From contig OX578140.1 in the NCBI GenBank assembly GCA_951213105.1, positions 34,401,403-34,465,402 on the forward strand: 64,000 bases of DNA, given 5' to 3'. This document shows positions 10,870 to 23,440 of the stretch, piece by piece. Source of the stretch: Amaurobius ferox (lineage: Eukaryota > Arthropoda > Arachnida > Araneae > Amaurobiidae). Below the pieces are notes generated by a model. The model saw only the letters and a program-made list of their open reading frames with translations. It did not search any database and was not told where the DNA came from. Within the stretch, counting starts at the first letter, position 1. Every line of letters begins with the position of its first letter. Both the position numbers and the translations under genes were made by a program.

Positions 10870-12569
10870 TTTTTTTAATTCGAAGTGAAATATTGTTAAT
10901 TTTCAGTAATTATGAATGTGTAAAATTTTAATTAGCGTATTTCAGTTTAAATCAATGTTTCATAAAGTAAAAAGGTGAGAAGAGAACATTTCAAAAATTG
11001 AAGTAACTTTTCGGTGTGAATTCTTATCGGAGGTAATTATCGGAGGTATTCCACCTTCTTAACAAAAAGGTCTAGATACAAATATTGCATCTTCTTTTAA
11101 CCAAAAATATCGAGAATTTTAATGAATAATCTGTAAAGGAATGGTTGAATTATTAATTTATACAGTATTGACAAACTAATATATAATCTTTATTTATGAA
11201 CAACTGTCATTTTCTAAATATCCCCACCCCACTCTGTAAAAGTTCAGAAAAGTTCAATATGTAAGACGAAAAGAAGAAGTGCTCCGAGTGTTAAATTAGA
11301 CAGTATTGGCAAACTTTAAAAGTTTTGTTTATACTTAATGCTATAATTAAACTTTGCCTATATGTCCTCCCCTTTCCCTCTCTAAACCTATAGAAATAAA
11401 AAACTTCTACAGGCACGTTATATGGCAAGGATTTGATTCTCAATTCAGGCAAAATTGTCAAACTTTAAAAGCTATGATAGTGTGAATTCTCTATAATGTA
11501 CCGTAAATTTGGCACAGTTTTCCTCAGGAAGTTCATGTCGCTCATGTAATGAGTGATCTTATTGAGTATTTTCCCCCACTAACTGTACCTGGATTATAAT
11601 GCTAAAACTATGAAGTATAAACATAAAAAATATCAAACTGATCTCTTTTTCAAAAAATCATTCTTTAAAATAATTTTTTTGATGCTCAGCGTTTCCAATA
11701 ATCTGCATAATAGTAAATTGTTTTCCTTTTTCTGCTCAACTCTTTATCCATACAAGCTTTGTTTAATGATATTTTTCTTTCCCCTGAAGTATAAGTTTTC
11801 TACTCGTACTTAACTAAACAATGAACTATCCAAAAAACAGATAACTTTACTCTAGTTAAGGTTTAGTTTAAATTATATCTTTTGTTTAATATACTCCACT
11901 GATAAATTTAAAGTAGTGCTTGTAAAATAGCCGAGCAATTCAGCATGCAAAATCTGATAATGGTAAAATTAAGTTACTCGATGCTTTTGCAGCCCTGTGT
12001 GCTTTTGTGAGACCGAAATTTACCCTCTATTTATAATACAAAGAAATGAAAAGAACTAGAATGGAAAACATGTGAAAATGGCTTGTCGTTTTTTAAGCGT
12101 TTGAAATGAAAACATTTTTGTTTTGAAAGTGCATATTTAGAGAATGAAAAGTAAATGTGCATGGTTCTAAAAACGTTGCTTATAAATCTGCAATAAATGA
12201 TAATGAGTGCACAAATTAGATCTATATAGTAAAATAACCATCCCGATTGAAAACAATATTGTAGCGCCTCCTAGCGGAGAATTTAAAGCATTAGAATAAC
12301 GAACTCAACAGCAAATTGACGATAGACGAAAATAGCCATTTATGAAGTTTGTGGAGCATTGCCTAATAAATACGTATCAACACTAAACCTGCTTAAGAAG
12401 GTATTTATTTGACACAGTATGGTTGTTAGCGAAATGCTGTCACATTTAGGAATGATGCAATAAATAACACTTGTATGAACAAAGATCTAGTGTAAAGCCT
12501 ATTTAAAATGTGTCAAAGATAATTCATATGTGATGCCCCGAAAGAAAATGCCCATGTACTTTTACTAAT
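10870..12569. other. AT-rich non-coding stretch
   Basis: The only open frame is 67 codons (11610-11813), low-complexity and lysine/phenylalanine-rich. No supported feature. Confidence 0.45.
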
Positions 12570-12797
12570 ATTGCAGGTATCACTGTATCAAAGGTTCTGT
12601 TGATAACACTTTTTGACAGGTATTGCATTGCAGATATCATTGTATTAGAGGCTCTGATGATCAAACTTTTTGATAGGTATTTTATTGCAGGTATCACTGT
12701 ATTAGATGCTTTAATGATAACTCTTTTGACAATTATTGTATTGCCAGTATCACTGTATTAGAGGCGCTGATGATAAAACTTTTGACATGTATTTATT
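12570..12797 (+). repeat. 57-bp minisatellite
   Basis: About four units begin with ttgcaggtatcactgtatta-like sequence; the caggtatcactg core falls at 12574, 12631, 12688 and 12745, an exact 57-bp spacing. Units are diverged by point changes. Confidence 0.9.
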
Positions 12798-13282
12798 TTT
12801 TTCCATATACGCCTTTTGCTTGCTTTGTATCAATTCTTCCTCATTAGTCAACACTCATCAACTTCGTAATTAGTTCTTTTAATCTATTGTCTATTTACCA
12901 CCGATTTCTTTATGGCAACATTTTTAATTTTCCACCAAGGGAACGGAAAGTACGTTTTTGTATCAGGCATTGTTAATTTACTACAGATAGACCTGGTGTG
13001 TAAACACTTACGGACCTCTCCTCGCAAAGATATTGCTTAATTAGATTTTACTAAGAACCGTGTTCATAATTGTAAAAACATCGATCGTGAATTATTCACC
13101 TTGAGTCATTATTTAGTATAACATATAACATCTCTCTTGAAAATGTATTGTTCTCCAAAAAATTTATAGTATAAATTTATTTAAAATTTATTTAAATATT
13201 AATTTGAAAATAAACTACAAAATAACTGCTTCTTCGACCTAGACCATATGATTTACCTGATTGTGTAATATATCCATTTGAA
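12798..13282. other. AT-rich non-coding stretch
   Basis: No gene or repeat recognised. Confidence 0.4.
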
Positions 13283-13455
13283 CGACCGAGAAGTGCCACC
13301 CAATTTATACCGGAACCCAGTGTTGGCGAAACCAAAGTCTCTCAGGGACTGTACTCTCCTTCCCCTAACACCAATCTCTCAGAAGGATACTTACACACCC
13401 ACGCATTTAACGTGCCCGTACTCCATAGTCACAAGGACAGTTTGGACCCTTCATA
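13283..13455 (-). mobile_element. Diverged 5S-SINE body, head missing
   Basis: Matches the body of the SINE at 7054-7324: shared gaagtgccacccaattta, ccggaacccagtg, tctccttcccctaacacc and atttaacgtg blocks lie in the same order. The 5S-like head is absent, as expected for 5' truncation during target-primed insertion. The 69-codon frame at 13278-13487 is a by-product. Confidence 0.75.
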
Positions 13456-14533
13456 ATAACAACTGTATATGCTTTGTTCAAAAATAAAAGCTGTCCAATA
13501 TGGCGAAGTAAGATATGTTGAAAAAACAATTTAATTCACATTAAAACCACCTAGCTTTTCAATGATCGGCTCTGTAAGTAAGAATTTGTTCATTGTAACC
13601 TCGTGCAATCTGAGCTCAATATCTAATATTTGAAACTGATTTTGGGATACGACTGATTGTAGTGGTTACCACAGAGATTTGTAAAATAGTGACATATAGT
13701 TCTTGTTGACTCCAGCTATTCATTGCTGAAAAATACAAAACATCCCAACACATGGCTGCTCGACTCTGCTATGCAAACGTGATTGAATTCAGTTAAGCTT
13801 AACTGGAACTCCCCTGATCTTAATTGTATCTGCTTGTGACTTTGTAGAAAATATTAAAATTATATTCTTCGTATTCGGAAGTTTTCTGTATACTCAACAA
13901 ACGTTTTTAGCACGGAACAGAAAGAATGAAAATTGACGAGAATTGAAAGATACATTAAAAATTATCTTGTAAATTAAGCTTATTTTTCTCCTAGGCCTGA
14001 AGAGATTGAGGTTCATATTGTGATTCTATGGTTCTCACAGCTACATCCATCCATGATTACTCTCAGTGTGTAGGATAAGAACTATTTTTGTCGAGGTAAG
14101 TTTTAATGACATTCCTTTGTTACTTTAATTTCTTGTATCTTACATTTTTTGTGCTACAATTATTATTGAAAATATTTTCATCTCTTATAACAGAGGAAAC
14201 ACCTCTGAGGCAAAAGTAGGTATTTTCTCTAATTTGGACATACCATTACGAATATGAACATAAACATTGCGGATTTGTACCTGCTTTTAGCGGAGAACAA
14301 TACTTTTTCAAGAGATATGTTTTGAGGAGGGGGATTCATTAGAAATGTATGGTTTGTATTGCTTGAAGAAACCCTATTTCAGCACTGTGAAGGACGCTTT
14401 AAAATTACTTGTCTCTAAAATTATGTCATTGCATTTCGATTCCAGAAAATACGTCGTAATAAGGTATTTTTTGTCAGATCAAACATTTGACAAAATTTCA
14501 TAAGTTTGCATTACCGCTATATTTTGTATTATT
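13456..14533. other. AT-rich non-coding stretch
   Basis: No supported gene, RNA or repeat. Confidence 0.4.
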
Positions 14534-15454
14534 ACTTTCCTTGTATACATAATGTATAAGGAAAGTATTGTGACGGGGTCGAAAATTCGAATTCGAGTTT
14601 TCGACAGGAGAGCACGTTTCAAGCATCCCTTATCACGAATCAAACATTTTTGAAGTGATGTGTGTGTGTGTGTCAGTGAGTCTGTGGAGACGATAACTGA
14701 CGAACGATTTGACCGATTCGAACAAAATTTGGCATAAAAATCACAATCCGTAAACACTGGAAGCCTATTGTTCTTATACGCAATCGAATGTTCAGAACCC
14801 CCCTAAATTTTCGAATGAAATTTTGAAAATATTGTCAAAAAATCAAAAAGGGCTAATAAAGTTACACAAATAGACATTTCTTATGTAATTTTTCATTAGA
14901 AAGCGATTGACATAAATTTTAGAACGCTAACATGAACTGTTCTCGAGATAATGGACATTTTTCAAAAAAATTATCAAAAAATCATATAAAATTAAAAAAA
15001 ATGTATTTCCTATTGAGAAACATGTTCACTTTTCATATGTAATACCATGCGATAATGAATTGGGTGACACCATTCTCGTGGATCTAGCTCGTTCTATTCA
15101 TGAAAAATGATACTTTCAGTAATACTTTTGTATTTGAACGCCAATAGTCATTTATCTGCTGTAAGAATAACTTATTTCTTCGTCCATAACGCTTGGCGAG
15201 AATTTGGCGACGAATTTGGCGGAATGTCGCCAACTTGGCGACTTTTTGAAATGTTGCCAAATTAACGAAAATCTCGCCAAATGGATAAAAATGACGCTAA
15301 ACCAATGAAAATGACGACTAATTGTCGACAATTCAATATCTTGGAAAGAATATTAGTATCTACTATAAGAAAAAACTATTTTTTTTACTCTAAAAGTAGT
15401 AAATTCATTACATTATATAAGGAAAGCCATGTGTTGCCCACATCAGATTTTTTA
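14534..15454 (+). mobile_element. Dispersed family B element, copy 1
   Basis: Begins with a palindrome (actttccttgtatacat then aatgtataaggaaagt, 14534-14566) followed by gtgacggggtcgaaaattcg. It then has a short GT run, a gagacgata motif and gaagcctattgttctt. Further on is a block rich in ttggcga and tcgcca words (15190-15290). It ends with gtgttgcccacatcagattt. Copies at 18726 (minus) and 23770 (plus) share all these landmarks. No transposase is encoded; probably a non-autonomous DNA transposon of unknown class. Confidence 0.8.
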
Positions 15455-16164
15455 TTTTCTCTTGTTTGTACTCAAAATCCTCCAAAACTTTAGACGTTAG
15501 ATTTTGTCTTTAATGCCGCTGTATGAAATATTTGCAAATGCATCACGAAACATTTAGCACGTTTTAATCTACATCGTGTACTATTTTCTAAATACCTCCC
15601 TTGCAGAAAATTTCATACGATAAACTTCGATATTATAGTTGACATATTTAATTTAATATATTTTCGACGAAAATTTTTATATTTCCCTCCAAAACGGAGT
15701 TAGTTTTGTCTTCACCTCTTTTAAAAAGCAGTTTCAACTGTCCTTTATTTTTTGGAGGGTCATAAATTAGGTTATGTTTTGTTAACGGGTGTAGTAATTA
15801 CGACGTGGAGTTTTGCCTTTGTCAATTATTCATATAATATTTAACGTTTTTAGTAGTTGTGGTGTAATTTATAAAACTTTTGATATTATGTAGTAATTAC
15901 GATCGAATTGGGCTTCTGCTAGGGCACCATGTAGTAGTTAGATTTTGTCGTGGAAAGTATGTAGTAATTAGAATTTTATGGGAGAATTGGTATGTTCTGT
16001 TATATTATCAGCAACGATTTAGCTGGAATGATAGGAGGAACATTTTCTCAAAGGACATCTTACTTAGCTTCTTGCACCCTGTCACACGAAGTCATAAACA
16101 TAATTGTTGTTTATTTTATTGTATTATAGTGTATATATTTTAGGTTCTCTTTATGAAAATTATT
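15455..16164. repeat. Stretch containing dispersed repeat E (about 15583-15740)
   Basis: The segment with ctaaatacctc, acttcgatattat and aacggagtta recurs at about 20015-20240 and 25050-25275, each time near a family B copy. The 87-codon frame at 15880-16143 has no recognised domain. Confidence 0.45.
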
Positions 16165-16577
16165 GATATACTATTTTGGATATATTATTGATCCAATATG
16201 TGATCTACTATTTTGGATATATTATTGATCTGATATGTGATCTGCTATTTTGGATACATTATTGATCTGATATGTGATATACTATTTTGGATATATTATT
16301 AATCTGATATGTGGTCTAATATTTCGGATATATTATTGATCTGATATGTGATCTACTATTTTGGATATATTATTGATCTGATATGTGATCTACTATTTTG
16401 AATATATTATTGATCTGATATGTGATCAACTATTTTGGATATATTATTGATCTGATATGTGATCTACTATTTTGGATATGTTATTGCTCTGATATGTGAT
16501 CTACTATTTTGGATACATTATTGATCTGATATGTGATCTACAATTTTGGATATATTATTGATCTGATATGTGATCTA
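16165..16577 (+). repeat. 37-bp minisatellite
   Basis: About 11 units of a 37-bp monomer with the core tgatctactattttggat and attattgatctgatatg. Most units differ by only one to three bases, so the array is fairly homogeneous. Confidence 0.95.
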
Positions 16578-18725
16578 TTTACCATTCGTTGAATCACCAC
16601 TTATTACTATCCCTCCAAGTGGCTAGATCTGTATAGAAATATTGATTTTGTGGTACTGGGTAACAATTAAAAGTAAATGTGATTTGTTTATTATGTAATG
16701 TGAAGGCGATTTCGTGCCATTCACATCCAAATGTATAAAACTAAAGTAAAGTTAATTGATTGCATAAAACATGTATATCTCATTTTTGCCTCGTGATCAT
16801 AAATGTAGTGGAAGTACACATAACACCCAGTATAGAATCCGTCCCCCTGATGAGGAGCGAAATACTCCCCAATGGCAAGGAACTAATAAATGGCAAGTAA
16901 AACAACTCATTAAATGATGAGATTAATTTCATTTGAGGTTACACAAAGTTCTTTAATTAAATTGAGGTTAATTGCAATACAAGTATAAACATCAAAATTC
17001 AATTTTCGCTCGGAACATCTGCGTTCCTATCTTTCTATATAGATATACAAAAGATGGCATGAGTAATTAAATATATACTCTTATATTATTTACTGGTATT
17101 ACATTATTTCATGCTGGCACCTTAGAAGCCTGAATTACTTTTAACCAGTCAAAACTGGAATTTATACAAATTTACCAGCTCAAATTTGATAAGTATTTAT
17201 ACTTACAAACTTCTCTTTATTCTTGGTAGAGCAGTCATCATAAGAGATTGAGACTTGGAACCTATTTTCATTTAATTCAATTACAAACACTTTAGCCATT
17301 TTTAAATTTTGACGAGATAAGTTTTAATTGACTGCCTCTACCAAATTCAATTCCAAATCTGAAGATAAAGCCAAGCGCTTTACTTTACATTTACTGCGCT
17401 GACGTCACAACACACATATACATTGACACTCTTACATGCAGAACAGTGGAAATAATCAACAAAACAAAATTAAACACTCAACGGATTTTCTCTTTCAGCA
17501 GGCCCGCCGTTCAAGGACGCGAACACTTCTCAGATTCGCTTTTTCCCGCAGAAATCGGCTGAGGAATTCTACATTTACATGACATGAAAAGAGCATTTTA
17601 AAACAGAAATATACATCACAGATTTCGATACTACATGTAAGAATACCTCTTTCATCGATATAATTTATTATACCTTCAATTTTGAAACCTGATTAAAATT
17701 TTACTTTTCAAATTATAATAAAAGTTCTAGAATGAAATTTGTATAAATGAGGTTTCAGCAAAAAATCGGCCGCAGTACCAATCCGGTGGAGCCGAAATGA
17801 TTGTGTGTAAATAACGTTTTGTAAAATAAAACTTCAATTAATTTTCAACTATATATTCGTTATTTATCTTTCGCAGGATTGCAGATTTACTGGCTTACTG
17901 GATCATAGGTAGTTAATTAGTAGTAGATTTACTGGATCATAGGTAGTTAAAATATCGAAACTTTAGCCATCTATCTATTCAATGTAGTTCAAAACATTAA
18001 AATATCAAATTTATAGTGTTTCAAAGTATATTTAGAAACTAAATATCCTATTTAAAATTCAATTATACATTTATTAAGGGCTTTTAAAATGTTACAATTT
18101 ACTTTCTTGCAGTTTGTAGTTAACATTTTTAGTTTTCGAAATATAAGCATTTTAATCTTTAAAAAAGGATATTGTTCCATATTTTTCAACTTAAAAAGTC
18201 AGTTGCTCCAAAATATTTATAAAAGCTAATAATTGATCTAGTAACTAGATTAACTCCTGAAATTTATTATTATATATATATTTATATATAAATATATTTT
18301 TGGTAGATATATTTTGATTAGATATTTATAATGCACTAGATATAGAGGGAGTAAGGAAAGTGGAGCAAAACTCGCTTGGATAAAAACTTTTACTTCTTTC
18401 GAAAAAATAGTTCAAAACCATTGAAATTATATTTGGGCATTTACAAATGATACCCTATTTCGGACAAAACATTTATAAATTATATGTTAGGTACGGAAAT
18501 ATAAGCGACCACAATGTTTACATTTAATATAAAATATTAAAAGATAACTTTTTATTACAACAAAACATTAAATCTTATTTTGCCATTGATTTGAGGTTTT
18601 TATAGATACTCGTCACCCAGGCATCGAGATCCACATCTGGAAGTTTGTGGTTTTACTCTGTTTTTAATTCCTCTTTATGTCTGAACGATAGTGCAATATG
18701 TTGTAGATAATGATGATTGTGAAAA
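16578..18725. other. AT-rich non-coding stretch
   Basis: Holds a hammerhead-like core (16829-16865, see findings) and a local direct repeat of tttactggatcataggtagtt (17887-17905 and 17929-17949). No gene supported. Confidence 0.4.
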
Positions 18726-19645
18726 TAAAAAAAAATCTGATGTGGGCAGCACATGATATTTCTTATATAATGTAATGAATTTACAAATTTTACAGTAAAA
18801 AATAATGTATAAGATCCACGGTAATGTGTTTCTATTGTTGAACTGTACATTTACCGATTTTCCGGATGATAATATGTAATGCTATTTCAAAGTACTCAAT
18901 TAACTTATATTTTGTGCAACTCTAAATAAACAATTATCAATATTGATAGTATCTTCAATAAGCGATACCGTGCATATTATTAAAATACTTGACTATTTAA
19001 TTCATAAATTAGGCGTCATTTTCATTAATGTATTGTTATTTTTGAAATTTTAACGATATTTTTGTCAAACTGGGGCAAAATATCGCCAAGTTAGCGATAC
19101 TTTGCTAAATTATTCCCTAAGTTCGCAAAATGCATCACCGAGTATTACACAAGCACAGAGAAAAGTATTTATTATATACTGGAAGGTATGCCCATCAAAT
19201 GACGGAAATCAGAATTTGTGAAACATTATTTCCTATTTGGTGTTATTTTTATCAATTTGGCAACATTTAAAATAGACGCCAAGTCGGCAATGTCCTGCTT
19301 AGTTTCTCGCTAATAAAATTTTTATTTTTTATTTTATATGATTTTTTGATAACTTTTTTGAAAAATTTGCAATATCTCGAGAACGGTTCACTAGCATTCT
19401 ATATATCGTTGAAATCCTTTTCTAATGAAAAATTACATAAGAAATGATTTTTACGTAACTTTATTAAAGGTTCTGATTTTTGATGAATTTTTTCAAAATT
19501 TCACTCAAAGATTTAGGGGAGACTGAACATTCGATTGCGTATAAAAATAATAGGCTTCCAGTATTCACTGATTGTAAATTTTGTACCAAATTTCGTTTGA
19601 ATCGCGCCATTTGATCGTGAGATATCGTCTCCACAGGCTCACTGA
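18726..19645 (-). mobile_element. Dispersed family B element, copy 2
   Basis: Minus-strand copy: starts on the plus strand with aaaaatctgatgtgggcagc, the inverted family terminus, and runs through the tcgccaa-rich block, the tcgagaacggttca block and gagatatcgtctccacagg. It is interrupted at its internal GT/CA run, which has grown into the microsatellite that follows; the outer palindrome is not seen. Confidence 0.75.
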
Positions 19646-19664
19646 TACACACACACACACACAT

Positions 19665-19720
<56 letters not shown>

Positions 19721-19733
19721 ATTTATATATATA

Positions 19734-19812
<79 letters not shown>

Positions 19813-19825
19813 ATTTATATATATA

Positions 19826-19892
<67 letters not shown>
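19646..19892. repeat. Compound (CA)n-(TA)n microsatellite
   Basis: A CA run (19646-19678) passes into a long TA array with occasional ttta interruptions. It lies where other family B copies have a short GT run. The THTH/YIYI open frames here are artefacts. Confidence 0.97.
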
Positions 19893-19894
<2 letters not shown>

Positions 19895-20392
19895 CAACAA
19901 TCAAATGTATCTGCATCAAATTTTTAGGCTTGTATTAGTTTAAAATTCTTCCTCCTGTGTATATTAAAAATCTTTTAGAATTTACACTCAGAATCAGTTT
20001 TATCTTTCTTTCTTACAAGATAGCATAATATTTTCTAAATATCTCTTTTGAGGAAAAGTCCTTCAAGTGAATTTCGATATCATGATAGGAACCCATCTAA
20101 TCGCTTTCTGAAAAAAATCCACCTATTTTCTTTCGTAACGGAGTAATCGCTTTTGTTTCACTTTCATTTTATGAACCACCTTTTTAATAAAAAACACGGC
20201 TTTAGAATTTTCTTTATTTTTAAATGAAATACCGTCAGCGATGATATTCATTCGAAGTCAGTTTATTTGAAAACGTCTGATTTGTCATATAGTGTGGAAA
20301 ATAGACTAAAATTATATTAGTATATTTGAAAATTTAAGTTTATAAAGAAAAAATCATTTTGAAATAAAAGCACATGTTTATTTGGTTTTTTT
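19893..20392. repeat. Stretch with dispersed repeat E copy (about 20015-20240)
   Basis: Shares the ctaaatatctcttttgagga, atttcgatatcatgatagg, catctaatcg and taacggagtaatc blocks with 25050-25275. No gene. Confidence 0.55.
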
Positions 20393-21729
20393 AACACTTT
20401 ACAACAAAGTTGAAAAGTGTTTATGACTTTGTTCATTCTGTCTGTCTGTCTGTCCGTTAGCACGATAACTGCCGTAAGAATTACTTAATCAAAATGAAAT
20501 TTTAGTATATTGTTCAGAAGGTCTGTAGGACCTATGGGAATATAAGGGAATAATATCACCCAATTAGTTTTGGATTGAACTCGGGTCGAAAAAATGAAAT
20601 ACATTGAGTCCTATGGGACCTAATTTTTCAAGCATTTTTTAAGTGGATTTAAAATTCACAAATTGCTTCGAAAATTTTAGGTAATATTCAAATTATTCCA
20701 TAAATTATATATAAAAAAAAATTCACCAAAATTATATTCAGAAGTTTTTAAAATAAAAATTAAAATAATAATTACATCTCTTATATGCAGCGATCACGTG
20801 ACCATGATATGAAAACATCACGTGACTCACTTCAAAATGATATATGTCATCCATCGTGTCTCAAAATCGTGATTTTTACTTTTTAATTCATATTGAGTGT
20901 TGTTGAAGACCCAGACCGTCCGACTCGCATATTGAGTGTTGTATCCGTCCTAAAACCACTTTATTTTTGTTTAAATTCTGTGCATCTACATACTGAAACA
21001 ACGCAATTACAATATATTTGAGTTTAAATGCTCATCCAAATTTGATTATTTCTACAACGAAGCCTATTTTTCACCTATGTAAAATGTAAACAGCAAAATA
21101 TGTAGAATGAGTTTGTATTAGAATTGCTATATTTCTTTAACACAAAATCATTTAGTTCATGGAGTCTGCATAGCTGATATGAATGAAATATTCATTGATT
21201 TTACAATGAGAAGGACGATATTTTTTGATGAAGTTTTACGCATAGAGTTTAATTACTTGTACCTCCATGGTCTTAATTTTTAAATAAAATAAATTATTAT
21301 AGTATTGTGATGAACGACATGAATGGGAAATTATTTATGAATGAAATGCTGCTTTTATAGAGAGAGCCAGGCGTGTTATTTTTTCTATGACGTCATTTGA
21401 ATGAATGTCAGTTGTTTTCGATGAAGTTTTCAAATATAATAAATTATCGTAGCATTATGATAATTCTGAAATTATTACCGAGGAATGTATCACATTTTAG
21501 AGATGTTTAAACCAGGCAAATTATATTTCAATGCCATCATTTGAATGAAGTTAATTTTTTTTCGATGAAGGTTTAAGTTTTCAAATATAATAAATTAATG
21601 TAGTATTGTGATAAGTTTTAAAATATTATCGAGGAATGTATTGCATTTTAGACGAGTTTAAATAAAATTGCATTGAAGTTGGAAAGTGTTTCATAATCAA
21701 TGCTTTAAGCATGATTGATCTTTCTTGTT
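20393..21729 (+). mobile_element. Dispersed family A element, copy 3
   Basis: Near full-length partner of copy 2, from aacactttacaacaaagt to tttaagcatgattgatcttt. A short unique interruption, including gaagacccagaccgtccgac, lies near 20903-20930 and is flanked by the repeated tcatattgagtgttg, which looks like an insertion with a duplicated flank. Non-coding. Confidence 0.85.
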
Positions 21730-21904
21730 ATTGAATTCCTTGGAACATTTGGTCTCCCTGAAAGTGTCTGGGAAGTATTATGAAACACTGGTAGGTGAGA
21801 TATTGTAAATGAAAATCAAGAATTCACCAACCAGGTAAGGATTTCTGGATCTTCATCTCGGCAGAAGATGCTCTATTTATTGGGATGAAAGTATTTTTTT
21901 TTGT

Positions 21905-22115
21905 AATTGTAATAAACTTTGCTGCCCTATCAGGGAATCGAACCACATATTTTTGTATTGACCAATGGATGCTCTACCGTTGAGCTACTCGAACAGAATT
22001 AGAAGCTCTTATCGTCGAAGTGGACTGACTCTACATTCTCCACTCTGTAATGTCATATTGACCATCTGACTGATCACCTCCAGCTATTTTACCTCAGTGT
22101 TACATTGGTTTTCCT
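21905..22115 (-). mobile_element. tRNA-like-bearing repeat (SINE T), copy 1
   Basis: On the minus strand the segment 21995 down to 21920 reads like a tRNA. The A box tagctcaacggtagagc (complement of 21971-21987) is followed by the B box ggttcgattcc (complement of 21934-21944). Upstream of it, sequences such as gatcagtcagat, gtggagaatgtagagt and gataagagctt match the copy at 51553, so the repeat is longer than the tRNA unit. The tRNA-like part sits near the 3' end, followed by a t/a-rich tail. Confidence 0.75.
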
Positions 22116-22792
22116 CATGCAATGTAACATTTTAGAAATGTTTCACATACCTACAAAGATGGTCCCTGTGTTTCCACACAATTTTTATCAAGTTCCCCTT
22201 TGACCACCTGCAACGGAAAGGGTCAGTGGATCCTGGACTTCATGCCTGTGATTGGTCTCGTTCAAGATGGAGGAAGACTCAACTGGGGGTAAGCGGTCGT
22301 TGGGGGCGCAGTTAAGTCCAGATGTCAGACAGGAGCATGGAACTCCAGCCACCTGCAAATAATAACTCAGGGGCTACTGACCAAGCCCTTCTGTCATGGA
22401 CTGGCCACTGAAAGTGAGGATCCAAATGTCTTCCAATGATATTAAGGGGGGGCTTAAACCTTACAACGAATAAAATTTAAGAGGGAGGAGAGATCAAATT
22501 GAAAGTTTTTTCGAGAGAGAGAATTTTTGGTGGAGAAGTCGGGAGTGAGGTCGTTAACTTTTGACCGGAGGGAGACAATGCTCCGCCAGCCTCCGTCACT
22601 CGAGCCCCTGCTGAATCCTGAATGGAAGGTAGGCCTTTTGGCATCATGCATTATTCTCTTTTGATACTCTCTCTCTCTCTCCTCCTGGTTTTATCTCAAC
22701 CTGAAGGTTTGTTAGGATATTTTTAATTTTTGAGAAGGGCAGATGAGTAGCTGTTAGAAGTAGTAATTAAAGATTCACAGTGATTTAATGTT
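22116..22792. other. Locally GC-richer segment of unknown identity
   Basis: About 22190-22680 is less AT-rich than its surroundings and carries aggagcatggaactccagcc and aatgctccgccagcctccgt, ending in a short CT run (22668-22682). The 65-codon minus-strand frame at 22454-22651 has no recognised domain. It resembles retroelement non-coding sequence or a decayed LTR, but I cannot show paired LTRs. Confidence 0.3.
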
Positions 22793-22995
22793 TTTTTTTA
22801 TGTATCAATGTGTTATGATGTATTAATGATTTTTGGCGTACTAATGATTCACGAGATTAATGTTTTATGATGTATTAATGATTTTCGGTGTACTGAAGAT
22901 TCACGAGATCAATGTTTTACGATGTATTAATGATTTTCTGTGTACTAATGATTCACGAGGTATTTAATGTTCAAGTGTGTTAATGATTTACGATG
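22793..22995 (+). repeat. 52-bp minisatellite
   Basis: Units contain gatgtattaatgattttc and actaatgattcacgag. The gatgtatt core falls at 22817, 22869 and 22921, an exact 52-bp spacing, with decayed units on either side. Confidence 0.9.
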
Positions 22996-23440
22996 TGTCA
23001 CTATTTTAAGGGAGCAACTTTTGGGCTCAAATCTTATTATGTTTCTTTTAATTGTTAAATATGTAAATACACCTTTTTGTTATTTCGAAATCTAATCGAT
23101 GTCCTCATTTCCTAACATTTTAATTATTTCTAAACTTTTCAGAGTAAAATCTTTAAGACTATACGACACGGTGGCCTTTAACGTAATGTTCAATGAAATT
23201 TGTTCATATTTTTCGCGCCCAAACCGGGCGTGTGGAATTTCCCACGCAGCACTCAGGTTAGCCTCTTGATACTACTATTTATATCCAGGTTAGTATCCTG
23301 CGTGGTCGTTGGCCGCTCAATTTGAAATCGGCGCCCAATATGTCAGAGTCCATTAAATCCGTGCTAGTCGTACCACGTTCAGTTCTCTAACATCTTTGCA
23401 CTAACATACAAGGTTGATTTGCTCTGGCACCATTGTAAAA
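22996..23440. other. Non-coding stretch, possible retroelement debris
   Basis: Contains gcgcccaaaccgggcgtgtg (23214-23233), a small GC-rich foldback, and cggcgcccaatatg, which faintly recalls an LTR-element primer-binding site. Not strong enough to call. Confidence 0.25.

Noticed and set aside
16165..16577. CRISPR-like array
   Set aside because: The 37-bp units are contiguous without unique spacers, in eukaryotic-type DNA; this is a minisatellite.
23328..23345. LTR-retrotransposon primer-binding site (ggcgcccaa motif)
   Set aside because: No paired LTRs, polypurine tract or gag/pol remnants could be shown around it.
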